Origin: Bremerella volcania
Lineage (GTDB): Bacteria; Planctomycetota; Planctomycetia; Pirellulales; Pirellulaceae
Length of the DNA: 64,000 nucleotides
Direction: 5' to 3'
Assembly (NCBI RefSeq): GCF_007748115.1
Contig: NZ_CP036289.1
Span: forward strand, 930,001-994,000
Under the pieces are notes generated by a model. The model did no database searches, was not told the DNA's origin, and was given only the letters and a program-made list of their open reading frames with translations. Shown piece by piece: positions 27,310 to 35,805 of the stretch (position 1 is its first letter; each line of letters starts with the position of its first letter). Position numbers and translations under genes: made by a program.

Positions 27310-28034
27310 GTTCGCGCCCCAGACATTCGGTCCTCTTTACCTGTGAGCATGGCGGCAATCGGATTCCGAAGAGGTATGCCGCGCGCTTCATCGATCACCA
27401 GGAACTTCTGCAGACGCATCGGGGCTGGGACCCAGGCACGCTCCAAATGGGCACGTACTTTCATCAGCGGATTCCGTCCCAAATGTTTGCCAGCCAGACG
27501 TCACGGCTGCTGATCGACCTGAACCGATCCGAAGGGCATCCGTCTCTCTTTTCCAAGCTGGTGCCCCCGCCGGGTGATTCGCAGCGGAACGAACTGCTGG
27601 AGACTTACTACCGTCCCTGGCGACGGGAGGTGGCCGATTGGATTTCGCGCCAGGTACGTCAAAAGCAGTTTGTCTGGCATCTCTCGTTTCATAGCTTCAC
27701 CCCAGAGCTTAATGGAGAAGTGCGTACCGCCGAGATTGGTTTGTTGTACGATCCTGGACGTTTGCCGGAACGAGCTTTCTGCGATCGCTGGCGAAAGAAG
27801 ATCCGCGAGACGTTCCCCACGTTTCGCGTCCGCAGGAACTACCCCTACCGTGGCGTTGCCGACGGACACACGACCTCTTTGCGGAAGCGATTCTCCACCA
27901 ATCAATACGCCGGGATTGAATTGGAAGTCAATCAGCAGCTTTTCCTGCAACCCAGCGGTAAAGTGAAGAAGTTGATTGCCGGGCTCTATCAAAGCTGGAG
28001 TCTGGCCCTGCAGCAGACGTCAGGAGCCAAGTGA
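27306..28034 (+). CDS. N-formylglutamate amidohydrolase-family protein
   Basis: This 242-residue member of the N-formylglutamate amidohydrolase (HutG-like) family hydrolyses N-acyl amides with a bound metal. Visible motifs are FTCEHGGNRIP (11-21), HRGWDPGT, LLIDLNRSEGHP and LSFHSFTPE, which carry the expected metal-binding His/Glu residues, and GIELEVNQ near the C-terminus. There are no histidine utilisation genes around it. It overlaps the GCS2-type ligase, so its job is probably in the amidoligase pathway, removing or recycling an N-acyl group. Confidence 0.88.
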   Translation: MSSRPRHSVLFTCEHGGNRIPKRYAARFIDHQELLQTHRGWDPGTLQMGTYFHQRIPSQMFASQTSRLLIDLNRSEGHPSLFSKLVPPPGDSQRNELLETYYRPWRREVADWISRQVRQKQFVWHLSFHSFTPELNGEVRTAEIGLLYDPGRLPERAFCDRWRKKIRETFPTFRVRRNYPYRGVADGHTTSLRKRFSTNQYAGIELEVNQQLFLQPSGKVKKLIAGLYQSWSLALQQTSGAK

Positions 28035-28426
28035 AGATCGGGGGGCTTCCTCACGTTGGACTTGGCTGATCGGCACGGTTTACCAGGTTCGACCAAATCC
28101 CCGAGAGTAGACGTAACCAGTTGCGTCCTTGCTACTTGAGATTCCTCCTGGGAATGTTATTCTAAGACTTGGCAAACAGGGAGGGGCTCCTTGGCTGGCT
28201 GACGTTGCGCGCGGAAGCCTGTCGGTCTCTCAATAATCACCTTCTGTTCAAGTTCGGGGGAACGTCGAACGATTGGGATCTCACTCCGGGGAAATTCAGA
28301 CGCACAGCTTCTCGTTTTTTTGGTCTGATCATGTCCGTGGCGACACGGCGTATTAACCGTTTGGGATTTCAAGTTCGTCGCTTCTCGCAATCGCAACCTG
28401 ACTCGCTAGTGGAATAGGAATATTGC
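28035..28426 (+). other. Intergenic region before tssK
   Basis: This 392-bp gap separates the amidoligase operon from the first T6SS block. It holds a possible sigma-70 promoter (28136-28163) and a short 82-codon frame (28169-28417) that I do not believe is a gene. No strong terminator or operator is visible. Confidence 0.5.
28136..28163 (+). promoter_or_regulatory. Possible promoter for tssK-tssL-tssM
   Basis: TTGAGA (28136-28141) and TATTCT (28158-28163) lie 16 bp apart and read toward tssK, with a 5' leader of about 260 bases. The match is moderate. Confidence 0.35.
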
Positions 28427-29890
28427 ATGAAGAACCCACCCATCCATTGGTCGGAAGGGATGTTTCTTCGCCCCCATCATTTCCAAGCGCAGGATCGTCA
28501 CTGGTTTGAGTTCCTCGAAAACTCGATCCGTGACCTTATCCCCTACGCTTATGGGATTCGTTATATCGAAATCAGCGAGCAGGCCATCGCCAACTTTCAG
28601 ATCGAGGTCTCGCAGTGCGAAGCACGCATGCGAGATGGTTCGATCATTTCGATCGGCGGCAACGATCAGATGGACCGGATCGATCTCCGTCAGGGGATCA
28701 AAGGCTTGCAGAACCTGAAAGAGGTTTTCCTCGAGAACGAGACCATTCGTGTTTACCTGGCTGTCCCACGTATCAAATTGGGACATGAAAACACGGCCCG
28801 CGACGCTCACACGCCCAATACCCGGTACTGCGAGTTTTCTCGGGAAGATGAAGAAGAAAATCGCGGCGGCAATCCTCAAGAGGTTTCGTATCGCGAACTG
28901 AATATCCGGATCTTGCTATCCACCGATGACCTGTCCGGTTTCGAGCTTCTGCCGATCTGCCAGATTGTACGTAACGAATCGGACGGAACGCCGCGAATTG
29001 ACCCGAACTATCATCCTCCGTGTCTGGCCGTCGATGCCTGGACGCCCCTGGGGACGGGGATCGTGCGGCGCGTATTCGACCTGATCGGGGAACGCATCGA
29101 GCGTTTCCGCAACGATATTCTTAATCAGAACATTACCTGGGACCCGCGCGAGATCGGGGACCTGGAAAAGATGATGCGGCTGCGAACCTTGAACGAGGCC
29201 TACGGCGAGCTTCGTATCCTGGCGTTCAGCGATGGGATTCATCCACTGAAGGTCTATACCGCGCTGTGCCGTATTATCGGGCAGCTGGCGATCTTCGACG
29301 ACAAAGAACGCCGCATCGACAATATTCCGAAGTACGACCACGAGAACCTGGCCGAGATTTTCCAGTGGGCCTACAAAGAGATTCGCCGGCTCAGTGAAGG
29401 TCGCATCGATGCAACCTACGAGCATCGCTTCTTCCTGGGCAGCGGCCAATCGATGCACGTTCAATTAGATCCAAAATGGTTCGACCCGAGTTGGGAATGG
29501 TACATCGGATTTGAAGGGGTCAGCGTTTCCAAGGAAGACACCTATCAATTGGTCACCCAAGGTTTTCACTGGGTGTTTGGTAGCGGCGAACAGGTCGAGA
29601 CATTGTTCCGCAACAACATGCCGGGCGTCCGACTGCGACCGGTTGCTCAGCCCCCGCGCGTGTTGCCGCAGGGGGGCAACTGGGTTTACTTCCAGGTCCA
29701 ACGCCAAGGCCCACCCTGGGACGACGTCCAACGAACCCAGACGATGGGGTGGCGGTTTCAGGAAGAATACATCCACGACGTCAAAGAGCTGCAAGGCAAG
29801 AAGCGTTTGGTGTTGAACATTCGAAACCAACTGATTGCCCTGCATGTCGCCGTGTTCGCGCTGCGGCATGGCGAGCAGAAGAGAGTTTAA
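28427..29890 (+). CDS. tssK: T6SS baseplate protein TssK
   Basis: TssK links the T6SS baseplate to the membrane complex through TssL/TssM. The 487-residue protein has the diagnostic opening HWSEGMFLRPHHFQ (7-20) and the overall length of TssK (about 450). Other family stretches are IGIPYAYG-like residues (DLIPYAYGIRYIEI), PDPHYIPP-like RIDPNYHPPCL, and LRRRWDA-like LRTLNEAYGELR. It opens the first T6SS block, with tssL after a 220-bp gap that contains an inverted-repeat element. It fits the cytoplasmic trimer that contacts the short membrane proteins encoded next. Confidence 0.95.
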   Translation: MKNPPIHWSEGMFLRPHHFQAQDRHWFEFLENSIRDLIPYAYGIRYIEISEQAIANFQIEVSQCEARMRDGSIISIGGNDQMDRIDLRQGIKGLQNLKEVFLENETIRVYLAVPRIKLGHENTARDAHTPNTRYCEFSREDEEENRGGNPQEVSYRELNIRILLSTDDLSGFELLPICQIVRNESDGTPRIDPNYHPPCLAVDAWTPLGTGIVRRVFDLIGERIERFRNDILNQNITWDPREIGDLEKMMRLRTLNEAYGELRILAFSDGIHPLKVYTALCRIIGQLAIFDDKERRIDNIPKYDHENLAEIFQWAYKEIRRLSEGRIDATYEHRFFLGSGQSMHVQLDPKWFDPSWEWYIGFEGVSVSKEDTYQLVTQGFHWVFGSGEQVETLFRNNMPGVRLRPVAQPPRVLPQGGNWVYFQVQRQGPPWDDVQRTQTMGWRFQEEYIHDVKELQGKKRLVLNIRNQLIALHVAVFALRHGEQKRV

Positions 29891-29897
29891 TTGAGTT

Positions 29898-30109
29898 GTC
29901 AGTTTTCAGTGTTCAGTAGGAGTGTGAAAGTCACGCTTGCTGATGAGCATCGGGAGCTGATTGCAAAAGGGTAGGGGATTGGTACCTGGTTCGCCCCTCA
30001 CCCTAGCCCTCTCTGTGCGAGGGGCGGGGGGACAGGAGCAAGAGAATCGAGATGTCCCTTTTGTTCTCTGACTGAAAACTGAACACTGAAAACTTCACAC
30101 TAAAAAAAG
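29898..30109. repeat. Inverted-repeat (MITE-like) element between tssK and tssL
   Basis: CAGTTTTCAGTGTTCAGT (29900-29917) is inverted at 30078-30094 (ACTGAACACTGAAAACT). Between them lies a CGCCCCTC/GAGGGGCG hairpin (29992-29999 and 30019-30026) of the dispersed CCCTC family. A related copy fills the tssL/tssM gap. It looks like a small non-autonomous mobile element whose transcript would fold into a long hairpin inside the operon. Confidence 0.65.
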
Positions 30110-30111
30110 CA

Positions 30112-30753
30112 ATGACTCCCAAGTTTGCGAAAGCGGTTGATCCCATTTTTCTGTGCGTCCTGGATCTGTTGGATCGGATTGAACGGGATGGGAACTCGTT
30201 GGATCCAAGCCAGGAGCGTATTCGCGTGAAGAAACGAATCGATACGGCTGAGAATCTGTTGGGCCAGACGGCTGAATGGGAACTTGCCAAGTACGCCCTG
30301 GTTGGCTGGATCGATCAGATGCTGATCACCGCTCCCTGGAACGGAGCCAACTGGTGGCAAAATAACGACTTGGAATTTGAATGCTTCCACAGCGGTAAGG
30401 CGTTCGAGCATTTCTTTGTGGCGGCCAAGGAAGCTCAAAGCTTGCCCAACAAGGACGCGTTGGAAGTTTACTACGTGTGCGTGGTGCTCGGCTTTCGAGG
30501 TCTCTATGGTCACCCGCACTCGTTGCAGTACACGCAGCACTACGGCCTGCCGGCTGACCTGGATACCTGGGCGAAGCAGACGGCTTCGGCCTTGCAGCTA
30601 GCGATCGGTCGTAGCCCGATCATGGACCGCCCTGAACCTGGCGAAGGGGCGCCCCCGCTGACCGGCTACAACAAACTGATCAACATGTCGCTGTTTGCGG
30701 TCATTATGGTCGCGATTTGCGTCGGCTACTTTTTGATGTTTGGAATGAAATAA
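30112..30753 (+). CDS. tssL: T6SS membrane protein TssL (DotU), short form
   Basis: TssL is an inner-membrane protein of the T6SS core complex. This 213-residue form has the DotU cytoplasmic domain (YALVGWIDQMLITAPWNGANWW at 61-82, then LEVYYVCVVLGFRGLYG at 117-133) and ends in a single C-terminal membrane span (about 190-210) with almost no periplasmic tail. There is no OmpA/peptidoglycan-binding extension. It sits between tssK and the half-length tssM, with repeats on each side. The usual TssK-TssL-TssM contacts are expected. Confidence 0.93.
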   Translation: MTPKFAKAVDPIFLCVLDLLDRIERDGNSLDPSQERIRVKKRIDTAENLLGQTAEWELAKYALVGWIDQMLITAPWNGANWWQNNDLEFECFHSGKAFEHFFVAAKEAQSLPNKDALEVYYVCVVLGFRGLYGHPHSLQYTQHYGLPADLDTWAKQTASALQLAIGRSPIMDRPEPGEGAPPLTGYNKLINMSLFAVIMVAICVGYFLMFGMK

Positions 30754-30757
30754 AGAA

Positions 30758-30860
30758 TTAGTTTTCAGTGCGAAGTGTTCAGCTTTCAGCAAGAAGGAGC
30801 ATGTGCTTCTTTCCTCGTGCTGAGAATTGAATACGGAAAACTTCAAGCTAATAAAGAGAA
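30758..30860. repeat. Second MITE-like element between tssL and tssM
   Basis: The left end AGTTTTCAGTGCGAAGTGTTCAG (30760-30782) and the right end GAATACGGAAAACTTCAAGC (about 30827-30846) are diverged versions of the ends of the element at 29898-30109, including the CTTCA-x-x-CTAA junction just before the next gene. The two elements are likely from one family and mark repeated insertion in the tss operon. Confidence 0.5.
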
Positions 30861-30875
30861 CCAAAGGTTCGACCC

Positions 30876-32570
30876 ATGATGGCATTCGTTTACCAACTGG
30901 TTTACTACGTTACGCTGCCGTTCACCGCGTTTAACACGCTGGCGACGAACATCCCCGGCATACGTAGTCTCGGGAAAATTACGCTTCCCACGCGAATTGC
31001 GTTGTTGGTGTTCGTCTTCCTGTTCTTCGTGTTGGTGTCGTTTTGCATAACCTTCCAGTTCTCGGACACCTCTGCCCAGTGGACCGACTACCTACTGGAC
31101 TGGAAGACAGGCCTCACGGTATTCGCGCTGATGATCGTCATCCCGATTGTCTCGTATTATGTCGTGAAGATCTGGATGGAAGAGGACTCGTCGGAATATC
31201 CCGATATCGATAAGGCCTGGAAGCAGGGTCTCACGGAACTCGATAAGCATGGGATTCCTCTGGGGAGCACGCCGCTGTTCCTGGTAATCGGGAACCCGGA
31301 CGATCGCCGGGCGAGCAATTTGATGCGGGCCTCCGGCTTCGGCTTTAACGTTTCCGACCCGGCCCAGGGGCCAGCCGCTTTGCACTGGTATGCCAATCCC
31401 GACGCGATCTTCGTTTTCCTGACGGGTACGTCCTGCTTGTCGACGTTGACAGACGGCTACAAGAACCATGCGAGCAGGCATTCGCAACTGGCCACGCCTT
31501 CCCCGCAGCAAATTCCCGGGGGACAAACGATCATCGCCGGTGCAGGCCAACAGAGCTTGATCAACGAGCAACTCGACCACACCTTAGGGGCTGACGAAGA
31601 CGAAGACGAGCAGCGCTTCATGGAAGCTCCTTCCAGCATGCAGCCCGGTGTCGGAGCGACCATGGATTTCGGCCAAGGGATGTCCGGGGGACAAACGATG
31701 AACTTCGGCGCCGAAGATGCCGCCAAGGCCGTATCGATGTCGAAAGCAGGCATGCGTCAATCCAAGTCTGACTTGACCGATCAGATGGAACGCTTGAAGT
31801 ACGTCTGCAAGCTCATCAACAAGGCCCGTCGTCCGGTCTGTCCGATCAATGGCCTGTTGGTCACCATTCCGTTCGACATGATCGAAGACTCCAGCGAACC
31901 GATCCAACTAGCCGTCCAAAGCGACCTGGAAGTGATCCGTTCGACGACCCGCCTGCGATGCGCCGTAACGGCACTGATTACCGAAATGGAAAGCGCCCAA
32001 GGCTTCCTGGAACTCATCCGACGAGTCGGCGAAAAGCGAGCCAAAGAGCAGCGTTTCGGCAAGGGGTTCAACGTCTGGAATCCGCCAATTGCCGAGCAGT
32101 TGGAAGCGGTCTCGCAGCATGCCACCGGCGCGTTCGAGGACTGGACGTATCTTCTGTTCCGCGAGAAGGATGGTCTGCGTCGGCCAGGTAATCCGAAGCT
32201 GTTTGAACTGTTGTGCAAGATTCGCGGCAAGTTCAGCGAGTGCATGACCAATATCATCGCCAATTCGTTTGGCTTCGAACCGGACAAGAATCCCCGCGCG
32301 GCAGGCAACTCGCTGTTGTTTGCCGGCTGCTATTTCGCGGCGACCGGTGACACCGGAGACCGCCAGGCGTTCGTGCGTAGCGTGCTGTACAAGGTGATGG
32401 AGCAAGACGCCGAACTCGACTGGAACAAGGAAGCTCTGGAAGAAAACACAGGCGCCGAATTCGCTGCCAACCTCGCGGCACTGATCGGGGGCGTTTGTCT
32501 GTTGATTCTGATCGGCTTCGGCTTGAATTCCGCGTTCGGCGAGTACATGCCGTGGCATCAGGACCAATAA
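30876..32570 (+). CDS. tssM: Half-length TssM/IcmF-like protein without periplasmic domain
   Basis: Canonical TssM (about 1100-1200 residues) has two N-terminal spans, a cytoplasmic NTPase-like domain, a third span and a large periplasmic part that binds TssJ. This 564-residue protein has spans at about 41-62 and 79-99, a cytoplasmic domain (100-530) and a third span at about 534-552, then stops after roughly 12 residues. The whole periplasmic domain is missing. Where Walker A would be, the sequence is VIGNPDDRRASN (137-148), so nucleotide binding looks lost. A Gly/Gln/Met-rich acidic insert (about 205-290) is unusual. IcmF homology is supported by the KYVCKLINKARRPVCPINGLLVTIPFDMIE stretch (in pieces) and by position next to tssK-tssL. 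The call as TssM is strong from context, moderate from sequence. Confidence 0.8.
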   Translation: MMAFVYQLVYYVTLPFTAFNTLATNIPGIRSLGKITLPTRIALLVFVFLFFVLVSFCITFQFSDTSAQWTDYLLDWKTGLTVFALMIVIPIVSYYVVKIWMEEDSSEYPDIDKAWKQGLTELDKHGIPLGSTPLFLVIGNPDDRRASNLMRASGFGFNVSDPAQGPAALHWYANPDAIFVFLTGTSCLSTLTDGYKNHASRHSQLATPSPQQIPGGQTIIAGAGQQSLINEQLDHTLGADEDEDEQRFMEAPSSMQPGVGATMDFGQGMSGGQTMNFGAEDAAKAVSMSKAGMRQSKSDLTDQMERLKYVCKLINKARRPVCPINGLLVTIPFDMIEDSSEPIQLAVQSDLEVIRSTTRLRCAVTALITEMESAQGFLELIRRVGEKRAKEQRFGKGFNVWNPPIAEQLEAVSQHATGAFEDWTYLLFREKDGLRRPGNPKLFELLCKIRGKFSECMTNIIANSFGFEPDKNPRAAGNSLLFAGCYFAATGDTGDRQAFVRSVLYKVMEQDAELDWNKEALEENTGAEFAANLAALIGGVCLLILIGFGLNSAFGEYMPWHQDQ

Positions 32571-32671
32571 GCGGTGCCGCGGGTTTTCTGATTTGATTAA
32601 GGCCCGCGCTGGGGTAAGATGAGATCGCTCATAAGTACGACGTCCTTTACTCTCCCCAAAGGTCTCAGGCC

Positions 32672-33022
32672 ATGCATGCCGCTGCCAAACTTCTCTCGCT
32701 CTGTTTGCTTTCGTTAGGACTTCTCGTTGCCACGCAGTCTGGCTGTGGTGCTCCGGCGGACGAGCCGCTGGGGCCGGAAGAGATTCGTCTGAAGATCACC
32801 GGCGCCGATACCGACGCGGCCCGTGACGCGATCCAAACCGAACTGGAAAACCTCTCGGATCTACCGGGTAACCATAACACGTCGATGCGCTGGGCCTCGG
32901 GGCAGCCGCTGACGATCAAGTTCGGGCCGGTGGCCGACCCACAGAAGTTTGCCGACAAGGTGAAGTTCGGTAAAGTCGACAAAATCGAAGACCGGACTGT
33001 ATTCATTACCTATACGAACTAG
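32672..33022 (+). CDS. Small lipoprotein, paralogue 1 (after tssM)
   Basis: The 116-residue protein has a lipoprotein signal ending in the lipobox SGC (Cys25) and a compact mature domain with the pattern I-x-L-K-I-T-G near 40 and V-x-F-G-K-V-x-K-I-E-D-R-T-V near the end, suggesting a beta-alpha-beta fold. The next gene is a paralogue. It follows the half-length tssM by 101 bp. A role as a TssJ-like outer-membrane anchor for the T6SS is possible from the position, but there is no sequence similarity to TssJ that I can see. Confidence 0.72.
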   Translation: MHAAAKLLSLCLLSLGLLVATQSGCGAPADEPLGPEEIRLKITGADTDAARDAIQTELENLSDLPGNHNTSMRWASGQPLTIKFGPVADPQKFADKVKFGKVDKIEDRTVFITYTN

Positions 33023-33073
33023 CTTTGGCGAGCTTGGCTCGCTTTGTTGATTCTCAACCACCGGGAGAACGCC

Positions 33074-33496
33074 ATGTCCATTCAACGTTGCTTACTGATT
33101 GTCGGCCTACTCGTCTTGCCAATTCTCACGTCGCTGGGGTGCTCAGGCGAGAATATGGTGACCCTGAAAATCTCAGGAACGAGCACGAGCGAAGAACGTG
33201 AAAAGATCTCGGAGAAGGCCAAGTCCCTCACCGATGGCAGCAGCAACTACATCACCAGCTATCACATGAACAACACCTACACGGTGAACGTCGGCCCGGT
33301 GACGGACGTCGAGGCATTCGTTCAGCAAATCGACTTCGGTAAGGTCACCAAGGTGGAAGAGCGAACCATCTACGTCGACTTGGACGCCGAGCCTGACGCC
33401 GAAGAGCCAGCCGCGACAGATCCTACGACGACCGATCCGGCGCCGATGGAAACCAAGCCGATGGAAGAAACGCCAATGGAAACGTCGAGCGAGTAA
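33074..33496 (+). CDS. Small lipoprotein, paralogue 2
   Basis: This 140-residue lipoprotein has a lipobox LGC (Cys23) and a mature domain sharing L-K-I-S-G-T, V-x-V-G-P-V-T-D and I-D-F-G-K-V-T-K-V-E-E-R-T-I with the previous gene, so the two are tandem duplicates. It carries an extra acidic Pro/Thr/Met-rich C-terminal tail of about 35 residues (repeated METKPMEETPMET-like units). I chose the ATG at 33074, which begins the signal peptide. The function is unknown. Confidence 0.72.
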   Translation: MSIQRCLLIVGLLVLPILTSLGCSGENMVTLKISGTSTSEEREKISEKAKSLTDGSSNYITSYHMNNTYTVNVGPVTDVEAFVQQIDFGKVTKVEERTIYVDLDAEPDAEEPAATDPTTTDPAPMETKPMEETPMETSSE

Positions 33497-33530
33497 CAGG
33501 ACTGTCACGCAGACCATCCATTCGAAAAAG

Positions 33531-33567
33531 CAAGAGTCGCACCTAGGGCAGTAGGTTGCGACTCTTG
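33531..33567 (-). terminator. Terminator between convergent lipoprotein and DUF1559 genes
   Basis: CAAGAGTCGC (33531-33540) pairs with GCGACTCTTG (33558-33567), with a short inner CCTA/TAGG stem in the loop. On the minus strand it is followed by a T-rich stretch (CTTTTTCG), so it mainly ends the DUF1559 gene, but it could work in both directions. Confidence 0.68.
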
Positions 33568-33602
33568 CACAGCCAGGCGAGAGGAGTTTGGGGAACTCTC
33601 AC

Positions 33603-34631
<1,029 letters not shown>

Positions 34632-34998
34632 GTGTCTTCTACTGTCCTTTCAGGTCAGGCATCCGCGTTGGCAGCGGAGCCTGGGGGGTGAAGAACGCGG
34701 GCGAGAAGAAATCATGGCCCAACGAAACGTGCCCGCGCAAGCCGAACTTCTAGTGCAACCCATATGCCGATCATTCGAGGGCCGGCAGTTTGAAAGTAAT
34801 TAGCAGGCTAACTACCTTGGTAAGGTTCGAAAGAAGATTGGTTCCAAGTCTGAAAAACAAGCCTGCGAAATTATCTGAGCCAGTCACGATCATTTCACCA
34901 GTTCATGTGTCGTGTTACTTGAACCGACAGATGCGTCACCTAAAGTGACATGTTCATGCCGTACTGACGACACCATCCATTTTTTGGGGAGAGTCCTT
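34632..34998. other. Divergent intergenic region
   Basis: This 367-bp region lies between the minus-strand DUF1559 gene and the methyltransferase. It must hold both promoters, but I see no clear consensus. A strong ribosome-binding site GGGGAGAG (34987-34994) ends it and decides the methyltransferase start. Confidence 0.45.
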
Positions 34999-35736
34999 GT
35001 GGAAGCGATGATCGACTTGTTTTTGGGCCTCGAGCGGATGTCGCCAGGCAGTCAGGAAACGACCGCCGGGGCATTTCAGATTGCCGCACAAGATCGCGAC
35101 ATTCGGAAGGTCGTTGAGTTCGGCTGTGGCAGCGGAATCTCCACGATCGCGCTCGCCAGACTTAGTGGGGCTTCAGTCATTGCGGTCGACAATAGTGCTC
35201 CATTTCTTTCCCAGTTGAAGCAGAAGGTCGAGCGCACCGGACTCCAGCAGCAAATCAAGGTCCAAGAGCAAAGCATGGATGCGGCTTGGCCCGAGGAAAC
35301 CCAGTTCGATTTAATTTGGAGCGAAGGCTCTGCGTATGCCATCGGCCTCGAGAACGCTCTGAAGCGTTGGCGTGCATTGCTTCCGCCTGGCGGGCGAATT
35401 GTCCTGAGCGATTTGATCTGGATCGATCCCCAGCCGGACGCGGAAGTCCAAGATTTCTGGAAAAATCAGGGGGAAACTCTTCGTTATCGAGACGACACTC
35501 GCAAGTTATTTGTGTCGCAAGGATACCAGGTGATCGACGATTTCGTCTTTTCAGATCAGGACTGGCGGAACTACTATCAGCCGCTGAAAACGCACTTGCC
35601 GCGGTGGAAATCTATGTATTCTGACGCAGAAACTGCCGGAATCGTCGACCAAATGTTTCAAGAAGAGATGAGGATGTACGACCAGTTCGGGTCGCAATAT
35701 GGCTACGCGTTCTTCATTGCCGAGCGGGCCGGTTGA
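34999..35736 (+). CDS. SAM-dependent methyltransferase
   Basis: The 245-residue class I methyltransferase has motif I VVEFGCGSGISTIALA, an acidic end of strand 2 (IAVDNSA), then FDLIWSEGSAYAIG and LPPGGRIVLSDLIW (motifs of the Rossmann fold). I chose the GTG at 34999 because GGGGAGAG lies 5 bases before it; the ATG at 35008 is an alternative, and the longer frame back to 34912 is unlikely. The substrate is unknown; the tail has no diagnostic motif. It stands alone between the DUF1559 gene and a sulfatase. Confidence 0.82.
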   Translation: MEAMIDLFLGLERMSPGSQETTAGAFQIAAQDRDIRKVVEFGCGSGISTIALARLSGASVIAVDNSAPFLSQLKQKVERTGLQQQIKVQEQSMDAAWPEETQFDLIWSEGSAYAIGLENALKRWRALLPPGGRIVLSDLIWIDPQPDAEVQDFWKNQGETLRYRDDTRKLFVSQGYQVIDDFVFSDQDWRNYYQPLKTHLPRWKSMYSDAETAGIVDQMFQEEMRMYDQFGSQYGYAFFIAERAG

Positions 35737-35805
35737 GTTCGAGTTTGCCCCACCGTCGTGCTATGATGAAACGACCTCGATTTTTACCCCCCTGGAGATC
35801 TAGTC

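Noticed and set aside
28169-28417. 82-codon plus-strand frame before tssK
   Set aside because: There is no ribosome-binding site, the composition is Arg-rich and there are no motifs; it is better read as a promoter/leader region.
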